From: Verrucomicrobiales bacterium | GTDB taxonomy: Bacteria > Verrucomicrobiota > Verrucomicrobiia > Verrucomicrobiales > DEV007 | Direction: 5' to 3' | DNA: 64,000 nt | NCBI GenBank assembly: GCA_029213005.1 | Contig: JARGPI010000011.1 | Span: forward strand, 154,984-218,983 | Shown here: piece by piece, positions 52,547 through 61,774 of the stretch | Layout of the letters: each line of letters starts with the position of its first letter | How positions within the stretch are numbered: position 1 is the stretch's first letter | Made by a program: the position numbers and the translations under genes | Notes under the pieces: model-generated | Database searches by the model: none | What the model was told of the DNA's origin: nothing | What the model saw: the letters and a program-made list of their open reading frames with translations, nothing else

Positions 52547-55500
52547 CTACTTTGGACCGAAACTGATCAGCCTTTTTTTGCCTTCGGCGGAAGGTATATT
52601 GTAGGTTCGGCTCCAGCGGGAACGCTTTGTGTCGTAATCGGCTTGCCAGAAATCATTCCCGTGAACGCTTTGGTCGAACGGTTTTCCGTCGATCTTCAAT
52701 TCGAATCCGGCATGATGCTTAAGACCTTCGAAAGTGATCGGGATATAGGCGAGGCCACCCTGCAGCTCAAATTCGGCAGCACCCTCGGCAACTTCGATCG
52801 TGATGCCGGGATAGAGATTTTTGAGTTTGCCGGTTTTCATCTCTACCTGATAGTGATCCCCGTCGGCTTGACGATTTATCATTTTCCAGGTGTTCTGACC
52901 TTTTACCAATGCGTCTTTCAGTGACTGATTGGGGCCGTAGTAATCTTCAGCAAACTGGGGCACAATAAGTAGCTCAATGGTCGCTTCGACGAAGTCTCCG
53001 GGCTCCAATCGTTTGACACCGGGTGGAGGCAGGATATCGAGGGTGGAGCTTTTCAGCCGGGGGTTGACCTCGACGCCATGTTCCTGAATCCAGGGCCGGG
53101 CATCTTTTCCGCCAAGCTTTGCTTTCCAGTGGCGAATCACCACTCCCCGATTGGCCCATGCGCCGGGCTTGTCATCCCAGGGGTTCCCGGCGGTTTTATG
53201 TAGTGACGCCCAGCCGGGGTCTGCAGGCAACTCGATCGGCTCTCCCTTGTAGCTATCACCACCCCACTCTGAGTCCCATTCTTTGAGCAGTCCGTCTTTA
53301 TTTCCCACCGCGAACTTTTCATCCTGAGTGGTGATATAGGTATCGGCGCCGGTTTGAAAGATCACGAAGCGGGAGAAATCAACGGGCTCGGTGACATTGA
53401 GGCGGATCTGGTAGGTCCCGCAAATCACATCGTCACGCCGGGCGAGGCTGGCGGTGATTTTGTGACTCAGACGGTAGTTATTTCCAATATTCCCCCGGTA
53501 GGTGACTTCGGTGAGACAGGGGCCGATTCGGACGGATTCCGATTTCATCCGGGTATGGGGCAACTGCTGCGCATCGGTATCGAAGAGGCGGAAAAAGTCT
53601 GCGCCGCCTACATTTTTCGTCCATCCCCACTCCGGTGTGCGGTCACTCATCGATGTGACCATGACGGGACGAACATCGGTAACCGTACAATTTCGCTGAA
53701 CCTGCTCGGGTTCGTAACAAATGCTTTCCCCCCACGACCCGAGGGCGCTTTGTTCCCACAACTGATTGCTTCCCCAGCCGATCAGACTGAGCTGCACGTG
53801 AGAGGCAGCCGGGACACCACCCCAGTGCCCATAGGCAATGGTCAACTCCAGCTCGACTTCCCGATCAGCCGGAACCCGCATCTGACTGATCCCGTGAAAC
53901 CAGGTTCCGGAGTAAACGCCAGCCTCGACGTCGTGGTGCCAGTTCTTGCTGATTTGGACCGGAATGCCTGTGGGGTGCCCCTCCTTATCGCGAAGCATCG
54001 CTGTGATGCCGGTGATAGGAGTACCTATTTTCTGACGGATGCCACGAGCGGTCTTTTCAAACATCAAACGGAGGGTTTGTTCCTGATCGGTGGGATTGGT
54101 TAACTTCAGCTTGATCCGCTCAAGGGCATCGTTTGATGGATTTTTCCCTCCCGCCGGAGGAATCGGCTCAATACCGTCGAGATTTATCCGGATCCATCCC
54201 AGCTCCGGCTCGAAAGTAACATCATAAAGGTCTCCGGACTCGAATTCGCTCGCAGTTACCTCAACCGGGCAGGTTGATTTCGCTTTTACGAACGAAACCG
54301 GATCGAAATTGACCGACGCGTCGTGCCAGTCTGTCGAAAGGGGCGGCAGTTCGTTGGTTTTCGCTATCGTTTTCCCATTTTGCGATAGCGAAACCTGAAT
54401 CGAGGCGGTTTCCCATTTTTCGCGGGGCATCGTGATCGAAGCCGGGAATTTATCGTTGAAGGCCCAATGTTGGATCGGTTCCAGACGGGAATGATCTGCT
54501 TCCGGAGCATTGCGGAGCCGCCGGTATTCCCCATCCGACAGCGCCCGGTCGAAAAGGTAAATTTCATCCACAATTCCCCGGAATGGATAATTCGGACTGC
54601 CATCCTGCCGCCCGCCGAAGGTGAGCCCACCCGGAGGAGCCGAACGCTCTTTCCCCACCGTATGCTCGACCGCTTTCTGCCCGTTCACCACCATCCGGAG
54701 CGTGTCCTGATCATAGGAAATCACGATATGATTCCAGTCTTTCAGCTTGAGAGCGTGTTTTTTGTCGGCGGGAAGCTGAATTTTATTATCCCGGCCTCCC
54801 CCATCGTTGTAAATCAGCTCGGGAACCCCGTCCCGACGCAAGACGATGCCGAAAGCGCCATCGCCCAGCTCGTTTTTGTTTTTGCCTACCAACCAACAAT
54901 CGTGCGGCCCGGCTTTGTAGTCCGGCGGCAGAAACGTCCAGAAACCCAGCGTAAATGCCCCGGGGACGGCACTCTGATCGGCGGGAATATCGAGACGGTT
55001 GGTGCCATCAAGTCCAAAGCCTCCGGCGACCCGACCGAAGGATTCCTCTCCCGGAGAGATCGCGGATTCACCGGGCCGGGCGAACAGCCTGAGTCCAAGT
55101 TGGTCCGACCACACCACGGTTTCAAAGCGGGTTTCCGCATTGAGTCGCTCACCATTTTCCGATTCAAACTCAAGGTGGGTGACATCCGACCGCTGCAGAA
55201 ACCGACCCGATTCGATGACACGGGGCCCGGTATGTCGAGTCCAGTCCCCTCCTTTAACACAGCGGTATTCTTTCCCATTGACCGCGATTTTCAGATCCAG
55301 ATCCGCTGCCGGGGCCTCGCCAACTGGCGTCGCGACCGATCCCAGATGCAGGATTTTCATCGATTCGGTATCCAGAATAAACCAATATGATCCAGTTCGA
55401 TAAACCCGTCTCCAGGGCGCGCCATCGACGATTCCGGGAAAACCATCCCGCCACCAGGCCGTGGTTTGGTCCCTGGATTTTGGCATCAGTCCGGACAAAT

Positions 55501-55567
55501 CCTTAATTTGAGCGTGACTGAACTGAAAACTCAGCAGAAAGAAGGTGGCAATTAAACGGAAATTCAT
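52547..55567 (-). CDS. Large secreted protein with LamG/concanavalin-like domain
   Basis: 1006 residues from ATG 55567, with a signal peptide (MNFRLIATFFLLSFQFSHA). A laminin-G/concanavalin A-like domain is clear at about 190-360: FTLGFWTFLPPDYKAG, DWNHIVISYDQDTLRMVVNG and FRGIVDEIYLFDRALSDGEY. The flanking regions are beta-rich and unassigned (for example FWQADYDTKRSRWSRTY at the end). Such proteins often bind polysaccharide. The gene stands alone and is divergent from xseB. It is one of the largest proteins here after the kinase. Confidence 0.82.
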   Translation of the reverse strand: MNFRLIATFFLLSFQFSHAQIKDLSGLMPKSRDQTTAWWRDGFPGIVDGAPWRRVYRTGSYWFILDTESMKILHLGSVATPVGEAPAADLDLKIAVNGKEYRCVKGGDWTRHTGPRVIESGRFLQRSDVTHLEFESENGERLNAETRFETVVWSDQLGLRLFARPGESAISPGEESFGRVAGGFGLDGTNRLDIPADQSAVPGAFTLGFWTFLPPDYKAGPHDCWLVGKNKNELGDGAFGIVLRRDGVPELIYNDGGGRDNKIQLPADKKHALKLKDWNHIVISYDQDTLRMVVNGQKAVEHTVGKERSAPPGGLTFGGRQDGSPNYPFRGIVDEIYLFDRALSDGEYRRLRNAPEADHSRLEPIQHWAFNDKFPASITMPREKWETASIQVSLSQNGKTIAKTNELPPLSTDWHDASVNFDPVSFVKAKSTCPVEVTASEFESGDLYDVTFEPELGWIRINLDGIEPIPPAGGKNPSNDALERIKLKLTNPTDQEQTLRLMFEKTARGIRQKIGTPITGITAMLRDKEGHPTGIPVQISKNWHHDVEAGVYSGTWFHGISQMRVPADREVELELTIAYGHWGGVPAASHVQLSLIGWGSNQLWEQSALGSWGESICYEPEQVQRNCTVTDVRPVMVTSMSDRTPEWGWTKNVGGADFFRLFDTDAQQLPHTRMKSESVRIGPCLTEVTYRGNIGNNYRLSHKITASLARRDDVICGTYQIRLNVTEPVDFSRFVIFQTGADTYITTQDEKFAVGNKDGLLKEWDSEWGGDSYKGEPIELPADPGWASLHKTAGNPWDDKPGAWANRGVVIRHWKAKLGGKDARPWIQEHGVEVNPRLKSSTLDILPPPGVKRLEPGDFVEATIELLIVPQFAEDYYGPNQSLKDALVKGQNTWKMINRQADGDHYQVEMKTGKLKNLYPGITIEVAEGAAEFELQGGLAYIPITFEGLKHHAGFELKIDGKPFDQSVHGNDFWQADYDTKRSRWSRTYNIPSAEGKKRLISFGPK

Positions 55568-55755
55568 TTCGATACTGGATAATCCCCCTTTAGCGGCAAA
55601 TCTCACTCACGAATCTCAATAAGCGGTGAGGCTGGATGAAATAACAAGGTTCATCGGAATTTTAAGAAAAACATACCTTGGCTTTTTTATCAAAAGGCTT
55701 GAACTCACCATCAATCGGTAGAATTTAGCGGCCACCTTTTTCATTTCACGTAACC

Positions 55756-56112
55756 ATGCCTAAACCAGACGACGACGCCGCAAAGGCAGATAAGGATCTG
55801 CCTTTTGAGCAGGCCTTGAGCCGGCTTGAAAGCTTAATTCAGGGAATGGATTCTGATCAGCTGCCGCTCGACGACCTGATTAAAAACTACGAGGAAGGGA
55901 TTTCTCTCTACCAAATTTGTGAAAAACGGCTCGACGAAGCGCAGGGCAGGATTGATTTGATTCGAAAAAAACGAGACGGCACTGTAGAATTAGAAACCTT
56001 CGGTGAAAAGGAATCCGCGCCAATTCCTGAAAAGACTCCGAAACAAAAAGAAAAAACGAGCGTAACCTCTACAGATAACGACGTCCTGGTTGAAGATGGA
56101 GAACTCTTTTGA
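55756..56112 (+). CDS. xseB: Exodeoxyribonuclease VII small subunit
   Basis: Small helical subunit of the single-strand exonuclease VII. 118 residues. The core PFEQALSRLESLIQGMDSDQLPLDDLIKNYEEGISLYQICEKRL (about 16-60) is the typical XseB domain; the last 45 residues are a charged extension. The large subunit xseA is not in the window. Its end overlaps the start of dxs by 17 bp, the usual neighbourhood of xseB with isoprenoid genes. Confidence 0.93.
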   Translation: MPKPDDDAAKADKDLPFEQALSRLESLIQGMDSDQLPLDDLIKNYEEGISLYQICEKRLDEAQGRIDLIRKKRDGTVELETFGEKESAPIPEKTPKQKEKTSVTSTDNDVLVEDGELF

Positions 56113-58009
56113 ATTTACTGATATCCCAAGCGAAGACTTACCCAAAGCCACCAGTGGCGAAGAGGTTAAGGCGCTCCCTATAGAAGATCTGCCGAAATTG
56201 GCAGAGAGAATCCGTCGAACCCTGATTCGGTCGCTCTCGAAAACGGGAGGCCATTTGGGGCCGAATCTTGGCGTCGTGGAGCTTTCCATTGCTCTCCATC
56301 GTGTCTTCAGCACACCAAAGGATAAGTTTGTTTTCGATGTCAGCCACCAGGGCTACGTCCACAAAATGCTTTCCGGCAGGTGGGATAAGATCAACACGAT
56401 CCGAACCTACGAAGGACTTAACGGATTTCTGCTCCGGACCGAGAGCGATCACGATTGCTACGGGGCTGGTCATGCCGGAACGGCGGTTTCTGCGGCTCTG
56501 GGTATGGCTGCGGCCCGTGACTTGAAAGGGACTGACGAGCATGTGGTTGCCGTCGCCGGAGATGCCGCTTTTACCTGTGGCCCTACCTTTGAAGCCCTGA
56601 ACAACATTTCCGATACGACCCGGAAATTTATCCTCATTCTCAACGACAACGAGTGGTCAATCGACCGCAATGTCGGAGCTGTGGCGAAGTATTTCCACGC
56701 GCTTCAGACCAGCTCGACCTTCGATCACATCAGGGATAAGGCGGCGAGCTTTGTCGAAAGAATTGCCGGCAAAGGAATCCGCGGTATCGCCCACCGGGTG
56801 GAGGAAGGAGCCAAGAACCTGCTTTTCCCCAACGTACTTTTCGAGAAATTCGGCCTCCACTATTACGGACCGATCGACGGGCACGATGTGGATCTGCTCG
56901 TAAAAACTCTGGAATTTCTCAAGGAACAGGACGAGCCGGTCATCCTCCACATCATCACGGAAAAAGGTCGCGGCTACGAACCAGCCAAGGCAAATCCCAT
57001 GAAATTTCATGGCCTCGGTCCTTACAAGACCGAAACGGGAGAGACCCCTTCGACCGGAAAGCCAACCTTTTCCCAAATCTTCGGACAGACACTCGGCAAA
57101 TACGCCACCGATGATGATGATATCGTGGCGATCACCGCAGCGATGCCGAATGGAACCGGTCTCGTCGAGTTCCAGAAGCAAGTGCCGGACAAGTATTTTG
57201 ATGTTGGGATCGCGGAGGAACACGCCGCTCTGTTTGCCTGCGGACAGGCCGTTCAAGGCCTTAAGCCGTTCCTCACGATTTATTCCACGTTCTTTCAGCG
57301 CGCCTACGACATGGCCGTTCACGATATCGGCATTCAGAATCTTCCCGTGAGATTGTGTATGGATCGCGCCGGCCTGAGCGGCGACGATGGCCCGACTCAC
57401 CACGGACTTTTCGATATCGGCTACATGCGCCACATCCCGAACTGGGTCTTCATGCAGGCCAAAGACGAGGATGAATTCGTCGATATGCTCTGGACGATGA
57501 CCAATTACAACGATGGCCCGTCCGCGATTCGCTACCCAAGGGGAGAAGGCGTTGGAGCAACCATCAAACCGCAGCCCCGTCTCCTTGAGATCGGAAAGGC
57601 AGAAGTGGTCGAAGATGGAACCGATGTCGTCCTGATCGGTCTCGGAAACCTCTTTGAAATGGCGGAGGAAACCAGAACCCAACTCGAAGAGATGGGATTT
57701 TCCGTCGCTTTGATCAATCCCCGCTGGATCAAACCTCTCGATGAATCCTGCTTCAAGGAATTCGCGAAGAAGTGCCGGGTGGTTTGCACCTTCGAAGATC
57801 ATGTCCTGAAACACGGTTTCGGAGCTGCGATCATCGAACTGCTTCACGAGTCAGGGATTCACACCCCGGTTGAGCGGATCGGTTGGCCCGATGAATTTAT
57901 CGAACACGGCAAAGTTGAGATTCTACGGAACAAACACGGAATCAGTTCAGAAAATGCGGTGGAAAAAATCCTGAAACATCTTCCAAAATTGGCAACAGCG
58001 ACTGCATAA
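56096..58009 (+). CDS. dxs: 1-deoxy-D-xylulose-5-phosphate synthase
   Basis: Thiamine diphosphate enzyme that joins pyruvate and glyceraldehyde-3-phosphate, the first step of the non-mevalonate isoprenoid pathway. 637 residues. It has DVSHQGYVHKML and TESDHDCYGAGHAGTAVSAALGMA, the ThDP motif GDAAFTCGPTFEALNN...NDNEWS, DVGIAEEHA and DRAGLSGDDGPTHHG. The ThDP motif reads GDAAF rather than the usual GDGA. ATG 56096 is preferred over TTG 56090. Overlap with xseB suggests one transcript. Confidence 0.95.
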   Translation: MENSFEFTDIPSEDLPKATSGEEVKALPIEDLPKLAERIRRTLIRSLSKTGGHLGPNLGVVELSIALHRVFSTPKDKFVFDVSHQGYVHKMLSGRWDKINTIRTYEGLNGFLLRTESDHDCYGAGHAGTAVSAALGMAAARDLKGTDEHVVAVAGDAAFTCGPTFEALNNISDTTRKFILILNDNEWSIDRNVGAVAKYFHALQTSSTFDHIRDKAASFVERIAGKGIRGIAHRVEEGAKNLLFPNVLFEKFGLHYYGPIDGHDVDLLVKTLEFLKEQDEPVILHIITEKGRGYEPAKANPMKFHGLGPYKTETGETPSTGKPTFSQIFGQTLGKYATDDDDIVAITAAMPNGTGLVEFQKQVPDKYFDVGIAEEHAALFACGQAVQGLKPFLTIYSTFFQRAYDMAVHDIGIQNLPVRLCMDRAGLSGDDGPTHHGLFDIGYMRHIPNWVFMQAKDEDEFVDMLWTMTNYNDGPSAIRYPRGEGVGATIKPQPRLLEIGKAEVVEDGTDVVLIGLGNLFEMAEETRTQLEEMGFSVALINPRWIKPLDESCFKEFAKKCRVVCTFEDHVLKHGFGAAIIELLHESGIHTPVERIGWPDEFIEHGKVEILRNKHGISSENAVEKILKHLPKLATATA

Positions 58010-58037
58010 GTTTAAAGCCCGGGAGTCTAAAATATCA

Positions 58038-58625
58038 ATGGACGCTAAGGATCTTTACGAGTGGGCTAAGTCAGAAAATCGAGTTTATCCTTTGAAGGAA
58101 AATTACGATTTTGCCGGAGCTGAACATCAGGTTTGGTTTGATGATCATGTTGAAGGACGGGTCATGAAAGCCGCCGTGAGCCCGAAGACGATCGGCTTTG
58201 ATGCCAACGGGGAATTGACGCTGGTCGAGGAAAAAAGCATTGAGGCTTACATCGATCGCAAACGGATCCACAATGCTCTTTTTCACGAAGACTTTCGACT
58301 CGAAGGCGTGTGTATTTCCGAGGAAGGAAGGGTCATTCCCCTGGTCAGCCAGCCGATTTTAGAGGGCGACAACCCCGAACTTTTCGAGATCGAGGACTAT
58401 TTTAAGGCCAAAGGAATGAAATGTGTCTTGCCTCATATCAAAGGATGGTATAGCGAGGAATTGGACATTCTGGTAGCTGACGCTCACCCACGAAATCTCG
58501 TCCGAACCAAGACCGGCGTGTCGGTATTTGATCTTGTCATTACCCGGTCAAAAAATGTGACAAAATTGATAAGAGAGTTTGCAATTCAGCCCGAGTTGAA
58601 GGATTCTAACTTAGATGAACTATAA
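58038..58625 (+). CDS. Stand-alone polyvalent-protein-type kinase domain
   Basis: 195 residues resembling the Ser/Thr/Tyr kinase-like domain found inside phage and plasmid polyvalent proteins. It keeps a Val-Met-Lys-Ala strand (Lys44), the catalytic-loop motif DAHPRN (Asp148, Asn153) and a DFG-like Asp165 in VFDLVI, but has no Gly-rich loop of the usual type. The C-terminus is short. Here it is a single-domain protein, 28 bp after dxs and overlapping the next small gene by 11 bp. Its target is unknown; a nucleotide- or protein-modifying role is possible. Family identification is from motifs only. Confidence 0.7.
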   Translation: MDAKDLYEWAKSENRVYPLKENYDFAGAEHQVWFDDHVEGRVMKAAVSPKTIGFDANGELTLVEEKSIEAYIDRKRIHNALFHEDFRLEGVCISEEGRVIPLVSQPILEGDNPELFEIEDYFKAKGMKCVLPHIKGWYSEELDILVADAHPRNLVRTKTGVSVFDLVITRSKNVTKLIREFAIQPELKDSNLDEL

Positions 58626-58845
58626 AGACCACCATAGTATATCGATGGACGGGCTCTCCATGGATGAAGCCCTCAGGATCGTAACGGGAAAAACCCCTGA
58701 ACCGATCAACATTGAGTGCCCTGTGTGGTTGGAACAGAAGCAGCGCGAAGGTCAAATGCGCAACGAGCACCGCATCACCCAGCGGTCTGAGTGGCTTGCT
58801 CAACTTCGGCGGTTTCATCCAAACGCCTCGATTCCCAGCGAGTAA
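58615..58845 (+). CDS. Small hypothetical protein coupled to the kinase-like gene
   Basis: 76 residues with no recognised motif. It is acidic to neutral, with the segment EPINIECPVWLEQKQREGQMRNEHRITQRSEWLAQLRRFHP suggesting an amphipathic helical region. Its ATG lies inside the last codons of the kinase-like gene (ATGAACTATAAA overlapping CTATAA), so it is translationally coupled. It may be a partner or substrate of that protein. Confidence 0.55.
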   Translation: MNYKDHHSISMDGLSMDEALRIVTGKTPEPINIECPVWLEQKQREGQMRNEHRITQRSEWLAQLRRFHPNASIPSE

Positions 58846-59068
58846 GCTGAGACATTCCCAGGCCGGGAAACGGGAACCTAGCCGTTCAGTTTCCGTCGCC
58901 CTTCGGTGAGGTTTACCGGCCCGAATTTTTCGATCCCCTGGCTGGGATATTGTCATTTAAGCTCTCCGACAAGACCAGCCTTCCGCATCCGGCAATTCAG
59001 GTAAGAATACGCAATTCGCGCGTTCCTTCTGTTGATCTGCGCCAACTTTCGCCGTTATGGTTTAAGCG

Positions 59069-60220
59069 ATGAGTCAACCGGTAGCCATCGTGATGTCCGA
59101 GGAGTTTCTCCGCCGGATAACTCCGGCGCTGACGCCTTTTGTGAGAAAGCAGCAGGACTACCGGGTGTTGAGTATCCGCCGCCCGGTCAATGAATTAAAT
59201 GCCCTGCTAACTCAGCTTCAACCCATCGGCCTGATTACCGAATGGCTCCCCGATACCACGGAAAGCCTGCTCCAGACCCATCCAGATCTTCCCACTGTGA
59301 TCGCCGACACGGATTACTGCTATCCCGGGGTGGTGAGTGTCGACGTCGATGACTGGGCCGTCGGTCGCGAGGCAGCGGGAGCGTTTTCCCGGGCCGGATT
59401 TCGCAGCTTTGCCTGCCTGGGTAACGGAATGCCCTACTCCAATCAGCGAATCGAAGGATTTCAACAGGCGTTGAGACGGGACGATACCTGCAGCGTTCAC
59501 ACCGAATCCGAATTGGAAAACCTGCGATACAGCGAATCCTTTTCCCGGCCCGGCGATGAGCTGAAGCAATGGCTTACGGATCTCCCGAAACCCGTCGGAC
59601 TCTTTGCGGTTCACGATCCACTGGGCCGCTTTATCTGTGCCACCTGCCAGCATCTCGGCCTCGAAGTTCCCGGAGATGTCGCAGTGATCGGTGCCAATAA
59701 CGACCCCCTCGTCTGTGGATTGACTTATCCGATGCTGTCGAGCGTTTCGATCCCGTGGGACACTCTGGGGGAAGCCGTCGCAGAATCGATGCAACAGCTT
59801 ATCCACGGCGATAAGAGCGATACCGGAAAACCGAGATTGATCTCTCCGGGAGGTGTGGTTCTCCGCCACTCAGCCAATCACCTCGCGGTGGACGACGAAT
59901 TGCTTCGCCGCGCGATGTCCTTTCTCTCAGAGCGCTACCGCGAGACAATCAATATCGGAATACTCTGCAAAGAGTTGCGGGTGGCGAGACGAACCCTGGA
60001 GAGAAAATTCAATGAACATTTCCGCTGCACCCCCGCTGAAATGCTGAACCAGATCCGGATTTACGAAGCCAAACAACTCCTCACCAATACCAACCATCCC
60101 GTTTCGATTATTTCCGAGTTGTGTGGCTTCAATGATCCGGAAAGGATGGCCGTCGTTTTCAAAAAACTTACCGGGGAGCCACCATCCCATTATCGGCGGG
60201 CTTCCGGCCGCCAGCCATGA
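59069..60220 (+). CDS. AraC-family regulator with LacI-type sensor domain (XylR-like)
   Basis: Transcription regulator of 383 residues. The N-terminal two thirds (about 1-275) are a periplasmic-binding-like ligand domain, with VIADTDYCYPGVVSVDVDDWAVGREAAGAF, FACLGNGMPYSNQRIEGFQQAL and VPGDVAVIGANNDPLVCGLTYP. The last 100 residues hold two helix-turn-helix units: ILCKELRVARRTLERKFNEHF and LCGFNDPERMAVVFKKLTGEPPSHYRR. This is the XylR type that senses sugars. Its target genes are not adjacent. Its 3' end overlaps the convergent GNAT gene by 53 bp. Confidence 0.92.
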   Translation: MSQPVAIVMSEEFLRRITPALTPFVRKQQDYRVLSIRRPVNELNALLTQLQPIGLITEWLPDTTESLLQTHPDLPTVIADTDYCYPGVVSVDVDDWAVGREAAGAFSRAGFRSFACLGNGMPYSNQRIEGFQQALRRDDTCSVHTESELENLRYSESFSRPGDELKQWLTDLPKPVGLFAVHDPLGRFICATCQHLGLEVPGDVAVIGANNDPLVCGLTYPMLSSVSIPWDTLGEAVAESMQQLIHGDKSDTGKPRLISPGGVVLRHSANHLAVDDELLRRAMSFLSERYRETINIGILCKELRVARRTLERKFNEHFRCTPAEMLNQIRIYEAKQLLTNTNHPVSIISELCGFNDPERMAVVFKKLTGEPPSHYRRASGRQP

Positions 60221-60905
60221 GATCCCCCAGCGAGCTTATCTGACTGCCGTCCGACGCGAAATTCTCCGGTTTTAACCAGTCCGTAAAAGCTTTATCCAGC
60301 AGGGGCCATTCGGAATCGATCACGGAAAACCAGGCGGTATCCCGGTTCCGCCCTTTATAAATCATGGCCTGTCGGAAAATGCCCTCAAAGGTGAATCCGA
60401 GACGTTTCGCTGCCGATTGCGAAGCCGCATTGAGTGAATCGCATTTCCATTCGTAGCGCCGGTAGCCCAGACCAAAGGCGTGCTTCATCATCAAATACAT
60501 GGCCTCGGTAGCCGCCGGGGTTCGTTTTAAAACGTCGGAATACAAGATATGGCCAACCTCGATCGATCCGGCTGTCGGCGCGATCCGGAGATAGGCAGCC
60601 ATCCCGACCGGTTCCCCATCCGATTGACGGACGATCGCGAAGAACAGAGGATCATCGCCCTGAGAAGTGGCCTTCATCCAGTCGATGAAAGCCTCCCTTT
60701 CATCAAACGGCCCAGCAGGCAGGTAAGTCCAGCTTTTAGCATCGCCTTTTAAGTGGGAAAACAGAGCCGGCCCATGCTCCTCCACATCAAGCGGCTCGAG
60801 GCGGCAATACTCTCCCGAATGAACGATCCTTTCCGGAAGAGCCGGGGGCGTCCAGTCGGGAACCGGCGCCCCGACCGGTTGAGCAAAGGAATTCAGTTCA
60901 GCCAT
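60168..60905 (-). CDS. GNAT-family N-acetyltransferase (RimJ/RimL type)
   Basis: 245 residues from ATG 60905; a TTG at 60911 is the frame limit. The sequence RLEPLDVEEHGPALFSHL, PVGMAAYLRIAPTAGSIEVGHILYS, RTPAATEAMYLMMKHAFGLGYRRYEWKCDSLNAASQSAAKRLGFTFEGIFRQ is the RimJ/RimL-type pattern; the region from Glu120 to Gly150 would be the acetyl-CoA binding part. It may acetylate a protein N-terminus or a small amine. The 3' end overlaps the AraC-family gene, and the last 18 residues are encoded antisense to it. Confidence 0.85.
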   Translation of the reverse strand: MAELNSFAQPVGAPVPDWTPPALPERIVHSGEYCRLEPLDVEEHGPALFSHLKGDAKSWTYLPAGPFDEREAFIDWMKATSQGDDPLFFAIVRQSDGEPVGMAAYLRIAPTAGSIEVGHILYSDVLKRTPAATEAMYLMMKHAFGLGYRRYEWKCDSLNAASQSAAKRLGFTFEGIFRQAMIYKGRNRDTAWFSVIDSEWPLLDKAFTDWLKPENFASDGSQISSLGDLMAGGRKPADNGMVAPR

Positions 60906-61009
60906 GATCAAATCTTAAACTATCTCGGGACGCCCCGCACTGGAAACGGTCATCAGACACGGGTAAAAGGGGCTTGCGGGATGCCCTTATTTCGGGCAAT
61001 CTTATGGTT

Positions 61010-61702
61010 ATGAAGATCGATTCATGCACTTTGAAAATCGCCCTGACTCTCATGTCCGTCGGGCTTTTGACCTTCGGTTCCGCAGTTGATTACGAATCGG
61101 AAATTCATCCCATCCTTAAAAGCCACTGCGGAAAATGTCATATGGATGGAGAGGCCAAAGGTAAGGTGGCTCTCGATATGGACAAGATTTCAAAAGAAAT
61201 CGGAGATGGTAGCATCGTTCCCGGTGACGTGAAAAAGAGCGACCTTCACTGGACGATGACACTTTCCCCCGATGATGATCTCGCGATGCCTCCAAAAGGA
61301 AAACGCGTTCCCAAAGAGGATATCGATCTGATCGCCAAATGGATCGAAGAAGGCGCCAAGCTCGGCAGCTCCACCCCATCCACAACCAGCGCTGGCGGGA
61401 TGACTGAAGCTCCCCCTGCCATGAGCGGTGACTCCATGACAGGCGACGACATGATGGGCGGTGATGATATGATGGGCGGCGGTATGGCCGGAGGCGCAGC
61501 AGCCCCGAAACCCTACAAAGGCATTTTCAAAAACAATAAAGGAATGCAGGTTCCTGCCACGCTGAAGCGGATCGAAGGCGATCGCGCCATTCTCGAACTG
61601 CCGGATAAAAAGGAGTATCGTTACCCTATCTCGATGTTTGCACCCGAAACGCGGGAAATTGTGAACCAATTCAAGGCCGGGACCCTCCCTCCTTCACAGT
61701 AA
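61010..61702 (+). CDS. Planctomycete-type cytochrome c with SHD1-like domain
   Basis: 230 residues from ATG 61010 (ATG 61004 also possible), with a hydrophobic signal segment (9-25). A heme-binding CGKCH (40-44) in EIHPILKSHCGKCHMDGEAKGKVALDM, with PGDVKKSDLHWTMTLSPDDDLAMPPKGKRVPKEDIDLIAKWIEEGA after it, is the planctomycete-type cytochrome domain. A Met/Gly/Asp linker (about 130-160) follows. The C-terminal KPYKGIFKNNKGMQVPATLKRIEGDRAILELPDKKEY is an SHD1-like module (often found in Planctomycetes and Verrucomicrobia). Probably periplasmic, with an electron transfer or sensing role. Confidence 0.85.
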   Translation: MKIDSCTLKIALTLMSVGLLTFGSAVDYESEIHPILKSHCGKCHMDGEAKGKVALDMDKISKEIGDGSIVPGDVKKSDLHWTMTLSPDDDLAMPPKGKRVPKEDIDLIAKWIEEGAKLGSSTPSTTSAGGMTEAPPAMSGDSMTGDDMMGGDDMMGGGMAGGAAAPKPYKGIFKNNKGMQVPATLKRIEGDRAILELPDKKEYRYPISMFAPETREIVNQFKAGTLPPSQ

Positions 61703-61726
61703 CGCTTACAAATTATTGATTTTACA

Positions 61727-61764
61727 AAGGGCAGCGGCAATATTGTCGCTGCCCTTATTATTTT
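61727..61764 (+). terminator. Rho-independent terminator
   Basis: A perfect 10-bp stem AAGGGCAGCG / CGCTGCCCTT with a 10-base loop, followed by a T-rich tail (ATTATTTTT). It ends the cytochrome gene transcript, 24 bp after its stop. Confidence 0.88.
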
Positions 61765-61774
61765 TATACCCATC

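Noticed and set aside
54467..55390. 307-residue open frame antisense to the LamG gene
   Set aside because: No motif and complete overlap with a gene that has a signal peptide and LamG domain.
56657..57847. 396-residue open frame on the minus strand across dxs
   Set aside because: It lies entirely antisense to a clear dxs gene and has no family motifs; the high GC third positions of dxs explain it.
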